A stretch of DNA of 15,440 nucleotides, taken from contig JAGXOF010000016.1 in NCBI GenBank assembly GCA_023660035.1, forward strand, positions 1-15,440, read 5' to 3'. The translations under genes were made by a program, and so were the position numbers. The notes beneath the pieces were generated by a model. The model saw only the letters and a program-made list of their open reading frames with translations, ran no database searches and was not told the origin of the DNA. This stretch comes from Dehalococcoidia bacterium LH_S1. GTDB lineage: Bacteria > Chloroflexota > Dehalococcoidia > SZUA-161 > SpSt-899. Shown here piece after piece: positions 13,126 through 15,440 of this stretch (within the stretch, counting starts at the first letter, position 1; each line of letters opens with the position of its first letter).

Positions 13126-13902
13126 ATGCCATTTTTGGTCGCTATACACCTCCTGACGATAGTCCCTGTTAAGCACAGGAGACGATACTCTCCCGCCGAG
13201 ATGGGACGTTCCCTGGCCTTTTTCCCGATCGTGGGAGCGCTTATCGGGCTACTGCTGTGGGGACTGGACCTGCTGCTCACTTTATTCCTGCCTGTCATGC
13301 TGGTGAACGTCCTGCTGTTTGCGACCCTGGCCATTGTAACGGGAGCACTGCACCTTGATGGGTTTATCGATACGTGTGACGGGCTGGCAGCAAGAGGCTC
13401 GCGCAGCGAAAAACTGGAGGCCATGAAGGACAGCGGGGTGGGCGCTGTGGGGGTGGTCGCGGTTTGTTTTATGCTCCTTGCCCAGATAGCCTCTTTCGCG
13501 ACTCTGCCTGATGAAGTAAGAGTCAGTGCCTTGATCGCCATGCCGTTGCTGTCAAGGTGGACTATGGCCTGTGTGGTCTGGACCTTCCCGTCGGCGAGAA
13601 AGAAAGGACTAGGATGGGCTGTGAGGCAACAGGCAGGCTGGAAAGGTGTCCTAATAGCTGTCATTATCACGCTGGGCATATCTTGGGTGGTGGTGGGGTG
13701 GTGGGGAATACTGCTTGTAGGCGGCCTGAGCATCATTGCGCTTGTGCTTGGCCAGTATTTCAGCGCCACGTTCGGCGGTCTGAGCGGAGATACCTACGGA
13801 GCCGTTAACGAGGTCATCCAACTGGGCACACTTATCTTTATATATATCATCGCTGCATATTCTGGCGCTTTTCCCGGAGGACTAATCCCGCTGATATCAT
13901 AG
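13126..13902 (+). CDS. cobS: Adenosylcobinamide-GDP ribazoletransferase (cobalamin synthase)
   Basis: A 258-residue polytopic membrane enzyme that joins adenosylcobinamide-GDP and alpha-ribazole (phosphate), the last step of nucleotide-loop assembly. The conserved GALHLDGFIDTCDGLAARGSRSEKLEAMKDSGVGAVGV block (about 74-111) carries the metal-binding aspartates, and the C-terminal FGGLSGDTYGAVNEVIQ is the second family signature. Hydrophobic helices at about 34-65, 107-127, 136-149, 172-203 and 235-249 agree with membrane location. The ATG at 13126 is limited by an in-frame TAA just upstream (13120-13122), so no longer start is possible. The ribosome binding site is weak (AGGA about 13 bases before). 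It follows cobT after 77 bp and precedes a gene with its own promoter. Confidence 0.94.
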   Translation: MPFLVAIHLLTIVPVKHRRRYSPAEMGRSLAFFPIVGALIGLLLWGLDLLLTLFLPVMLVNVLLFATLAIVTGALHLDGFIDTCDGLAARGSRSEKLEAMKDSGVGAVGVVAVCFMLLAQIASFATLPDEVRVSALIAMPLLSRWTMACVVWTFPSARKKGLGWAVRQQAGWKGVLIAVIITLGISWVVVGWWGILLVGGLSIIALVLGQYFSATFGGLSGDTYGAVNEVIQLGTLIFIYIIAAYSGAFPGGLIPLIS

Positions 13903-13963
13903 GGTTCCCATCTTCCACTAGACCGGAAATGTCATTGAATTCCATGCTTGCCGGTGTACTGTC

Positions 13964-13972
13964 TGATATAAT
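13964..13972 (+). promoter_or_regulatory. Extended -10 promoter of the AhpD-like gene
   Basis: TGA followed by a perfect TATAAT (13967-13972) makes an extended -10 element. The best -35 at 17-bp spacing is only ATGCTT (13944-13949). The start of transcription would be near 13979, just before a 13-bp palindrome. This breaks the continuous operon after cobS. Confidence 0.55.
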
Positions 13973-13987
13973 CGCAGTTAAAGGAAT

Positions 13988-14000
13988 TGTTACAGTAACA
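13988..14000. promoter_or_regulatory. Candidate operator TGTTACAGTAACA
   Basis: TGTTAC and GTAACA form a perfect 6-bp inverted repeat around a single A. It lies 15 bp after the -10 box and 28 bp before the AhpD-like start, where a bound repressor would block transcription. The length and position suit a homodimeric regulator, but no regulator gene is adjacent and the family is unknown. Confidence 0.45.
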
Positions 14001-14028
14001 CTCAAGGGCGCAGGAAAGCAGGGGTATA

Positions 14029-14517
14029 ATGGAAAAATTCAGACGCAGAACCTACAGCGGGATCGGTGAAATAATCGCTGACATGCGTACCGCCATGTCG
14101 CGGTTTAAAGAGATACGCCCCCTGATGCGTGGGAAAACCATTGATCCAGCGTTCCGGGAGCGCTTGATGTTGACCGTTACAGAGGTGAACGGCTGTCGAT
14201 ACTGCTCCTATGCTCATGCACAGCAGGCCCTGGCCAAAGGAGTTTCGCAGGAGGAGATAGAGTCCTTGGGGAAAGGGATGTTCAACGGGAGTCCCGCTGA
14301 AGAAATGCCGGCACTGCTGTACGCACAGCACTGGGCTGAGACGAATGGGCAACCTGACCCAAAGGCCAGGGAACGAATGGTTGAACAGTATGGGTCCAAC
14401 ACCACGGACAAAGTAGAACTTGCACTGCGGATGATCCGCATTGGCAACCTGTGGGGAAACACGATGGATTACATCCTATATCGGCTGTCGCTTGGGCGAT
14501 GGAACCCGGACAAATAA
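14029..14517 (+). CDS. AhpD/carboxymuconolactone decarboxylase-like CxxC protein
   Basis: A 162-residue all-alpha protein of the AhpD-like/CMD superfamily. The signature TEVNGCRYCSYAHAQQA places Glu52, Cys56, Cys59 and His63 in the E-x3-C-x2-C-x3-H arrangement used by AhpD for disulfide-based peroxide reduction. The rest is helical (RERLMLTVTEV, EEEIESLGKGM-like and KVELALRMIRIGNLWGNTMDYI). Its role here is unknown. It sits between cobS and cobU, where some related clusters encode the CobC phosphatase, but it has no phosphatase motif. Its own promoter and a palindromic operator suggest separate control, possibly redox stress. The ATG at 14029 has a purine run, AGGGG, just upstream. Confidence 0.85.
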   Translation: MEKFRRRTYSGIGEIIADMRTAMSRFKEIRPLMRGKTIDPAFRERLMLTVTEVNGCRYCSYAHAQQALAKGVSQEEIESLGKGMFNGSPAEEMPALLYAQHWAETNGQPDPKARERMVEQYGSNTTDKVELALRMIRIGNLWGNTMDYILYRLSLGRWNPDK

Positions 14518-14578
14518 TCCACAGCAACGAGGTAACCCTCAAAACTTAAGCCTTTCAGTAGCTCTACAGTTGGCCAGG

Positions 14579-14608
14579 TTGTAATTACAGACCTGAATTG
14601 CGTACAAT
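14579..14608 (+). promoter_or_regulatory. Possible promoter upstream of cobU
   Basis: TTGTAA (14579-14584), an 18-bp spacer and TACAAT (14603-14608) lie 45 bp before the cobU start within a 135-bp gap. Both hexamers match consensus at 4-5 positions. The gap and this site suggest that cobU can be transcribed separately from the AhpD-like gene. Confidence 0.4.
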
Positions 14609-14652
14609 ACCAACATAACGTCCGTAAAGTTGTCCTGTGTTCAATTACGAAG

Positions 14653-15174
14653 ATGAGCAGTGAATTCATCCTTATTCTAGGCGGTGCCCGGAGTGGCAAA
14701 AGCACTTTTGCCCAGAATCTGGCAGGTGACCTGGGGGAACAATCCCTTTTCGTAGCCACGGCGGAGCCGCTGGATGATGATATGGCAGAGCGGATTAACG
14801 AGCACAAACGCCTTCGTCCCAGGCATTGGCGCACTCTGGAAGTAAGTCGTGATGTAGCCCGTGAATTACCAAAGCAACTCCCCGACGTCGAAGTAGTGCT
14901 GCTCGACTGCATTACCCTCCTCGTTTCTAACCTGGTGATTTCCGGCAACGGAGACAGGGTCATCGAAGAAATAGAGGAACTGGTCCGGTGTCTGGATGGC
15001 TGGGAGGGCACGTTCATCGTCATATCCAACGAGGTAGGCCTTGGACTGGTTCCCGGGGATAAACTATCCAGGGATTACCGTGACCTTCTGGGCAAGGCAA
15101 ACCAGCTTCTGGCCGAACACGCAAGCCGGGTATATTTTTTGGCTGCCGGCATACCTGTGAAGATCAAGGGATAG
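14653..15174 (+). CDS. cobU: Adenosylcobinamide kinase/adenosylcobinamide-phosphate guanylyltransferase
   Basis: A 173-residue bifunctional enzyme (CobU/CobP) that phosphorylates adenosylcobinamide and transfers GMP to it, producing the GDP form used by CobS. The P-loop GGARSGKS is at residues 10-17, followed by VATAEPLDDDMAERINEHKRLRPRHWRTLE, in which His51 is the expected guanylylated histidine. VVLLDCITLLVSNL and the ISNEVGLGLVPGDKLSRDYRDLLGKANQLLA motif complete the family pattern, and the end FLAAGIPVKIKG is typical. Length is normal. The ATG at 14653 has no clear ribosome binding site (AAG only). It is separated from the main operon by the AhpD-like gene and a possible own promoter. Confidence 0.95.
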   Translation: MSSEFILILGGARSGKSTFAQNLAGDLGEQSLFVATAEPLDDDMAERINEHKRLRPRHWRTLEVSRDVARELPKQLPDVEVVLLDCITLLVSNLVISGNGDRVIEEIEELVRCLDGWEGTFIVISNEVGLGLVPGDKLSRDYRDLLGKANQLLAEHASRVYFLAAGIPVKIKG

Positions 15175-15234
15175 GACAAAACAGTAAGACGTTGAATATC
15201 GGTACAGGAAGACGTAATGTAGACCTTGGCGGTA

Positions 15235-15263
15235 TTGACCTTCTTTTTCAAAAAAGATAATCT
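15235..15263 (+). promoter_or_regulatory. Possible promoter of the CBS-domain gene
   Basis: TTGACC (15235-15240), a 17-bp spacer and TAATCT (15258-15263) lie 27 bp before the ATG at 15291. The -35 box is good and the -10 box is weak. The spacer includes a T-run followed by an A-run, which may bend the DNA. Confidence 0.4.
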
Positions 15264-15290
15264 AGGAGAGGTTTTATTTGAGGTTCAGGT

Positions 15291-15440
15291 ATGAATCGCC
15301 CTGTAAAAGAACTCATGACGAAGAAGTATGTCAAGATATCTGAGGAGGATACTCTCTCAGAGATCGTGCTCAGAATAGCCAAGGATAAGGAGACCATGCT
15401 CGCCTGCGTGGTCGATAAAAATGACACACTCAAGGGAATA
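15291..15440 (+). CDS. CBS-domain protein, 5' fragment
   Basis: The first 50 codons of a CBS-domain protein run off the right end of the window. MNRPVKELMTKKYVKISEEDTLSEIVLRIAK followed by VVDKNDTLKGI is the beginning of a CBS motif, which normally binds adenosine nucleotides and regulates the attached or partner protein. The family would continue with ITP or similar after GI. If the sequence is closed into a circle through the 55-bp repeat, the next codons are unrelated (HRNQQ), so the gene is broken at the same point as cooC. The ATG at 15291 has GAGG seven bases upstream. The rest of the protein and its function are unknown. Confidence 0.75.
   Translation, partial: MNRPVKELMTKKYVKISEEDTLSEIVLRIAKDKETMLACVVDKNDTLKGI
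15386..15440. repeat. 55-bp terminal direct repeat, right copy (identical to 1-55)
   Basis: This copy is in its natural coding context, inside the CBS-domain reading frame, and is therefore the original. The left copy at 1-55 looks like the same piece seen again after closing the path. Together they define a 15,385-bp repeat unit. Confidence 0.95.

Noticed and set aside
12849..13769. 306-codon minus-strand open frame opposite cobT and cobS
   Set aside because: It is a shadow of the cobT end and cobS, both strongly supported. The translation is Ser/Pro/Thr/Arg-rich with no recognisable domain.
15186..15215. AAGACGT repeated at 15186-15192 and 15209-15215
   Set aside because: Two 7-base direct repeats 23 bp apart are easily expected by chance, and they are not tied to a promoter at a sensible position.
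1..15440. Search for CRISPR arrays, tRNA or rRNA genes, transposases and plasmid replication genes
   Set aside because: None was recognised on either strand. In particular, no replication or partition gene supports a self-replicating plasmid despite the circular closure.

Overview
The window is a compact, mostly single-strand bacterial locus for salvage, remodelling and uptake of corrinoids (vitamin B12 and its precursors). Beside it, on the opposite strand, is a small block of genes linked to the acetyl-CoA (Wood-Ljungdahl) pathway and metal handling. The gene set (corrinoid ABC transporter, CbiZ, a DUF71-type ATP pyrophosphatase, then CbiB-CobD-CobQ-CobT-CobS and CobU, next to MetV and a CooC-type ATPase) suggests an anaerobe that depends on corrinoids. 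The order resembles the corrinoid salvage clusters I recall from Dehalococcoidia (Chloroflexota). That assignment is an inference with moderate to low confidence, because no rRNA or other phylogenetic marker is present.

Layout, minus strand (1-2832, read right to left): an acetylglutamate kinase (argB), a Fur-family metalloregulator with a near-consensus promoter and a probably leaderless start, a NifX/NifB-type iron-molybdenum cofactor-binding domain protein, a MetV-like protein, and the first ~37 codons of a CooC-type MinD-like ATPase. A 255-bp divergent intergenic region (2833-3087) holds the argB and btuF promoters and a candidate operator. No canonical cobalamin riboswitch core was recognised there.

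Layout, plus strand (3088-15440): btuF, cbiZ, DUF71 protein, btuC (C-terminally truncated in a perfect hairpin), a ThiI/MnmA-like thiouridylase, btuD, cbiB, cobD, cobQ, cobT, cobS, then an AhpD-like CxxC protein with its own promoter and operator-like palindrome, cobU, and the beginning of a CBS-domain protein. As a pathway: BtuFCD imports corrinoids. CbiZ cleaves the aminopropanol arm of adenosylcobinamide to give adenosylcobyric acid. CobD and CbiB rebuild the side chain. CobU activates it to the GDP form. CobT makes alpha-ribazole phosphate from a lower-ligand base. CobS joins the two halves. CobQ amidates a,c-diamide precursors. No corrinoid adenosyltransferase and no CobC phosphatase are seen here.

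Two structural oddities deserve most attention. First, bases 1-55 are identical to 15386-15440. The breaks in the CooC and CBS reading frames coincide with the edge of that repeat, so the sequence closes into a 15,385-bp circle whose junction fuses two broken genes. This fits an excised circle, a tandem duplication of the B12 locus, or an assembly artefact. Second, btuC loses its last transmembrane part exactly where an 18-bp perfect-arm hairpin begins, and an unrelated tRNA-thiolation-type gene lies between that hairpin and another palindrome in front of btuD.
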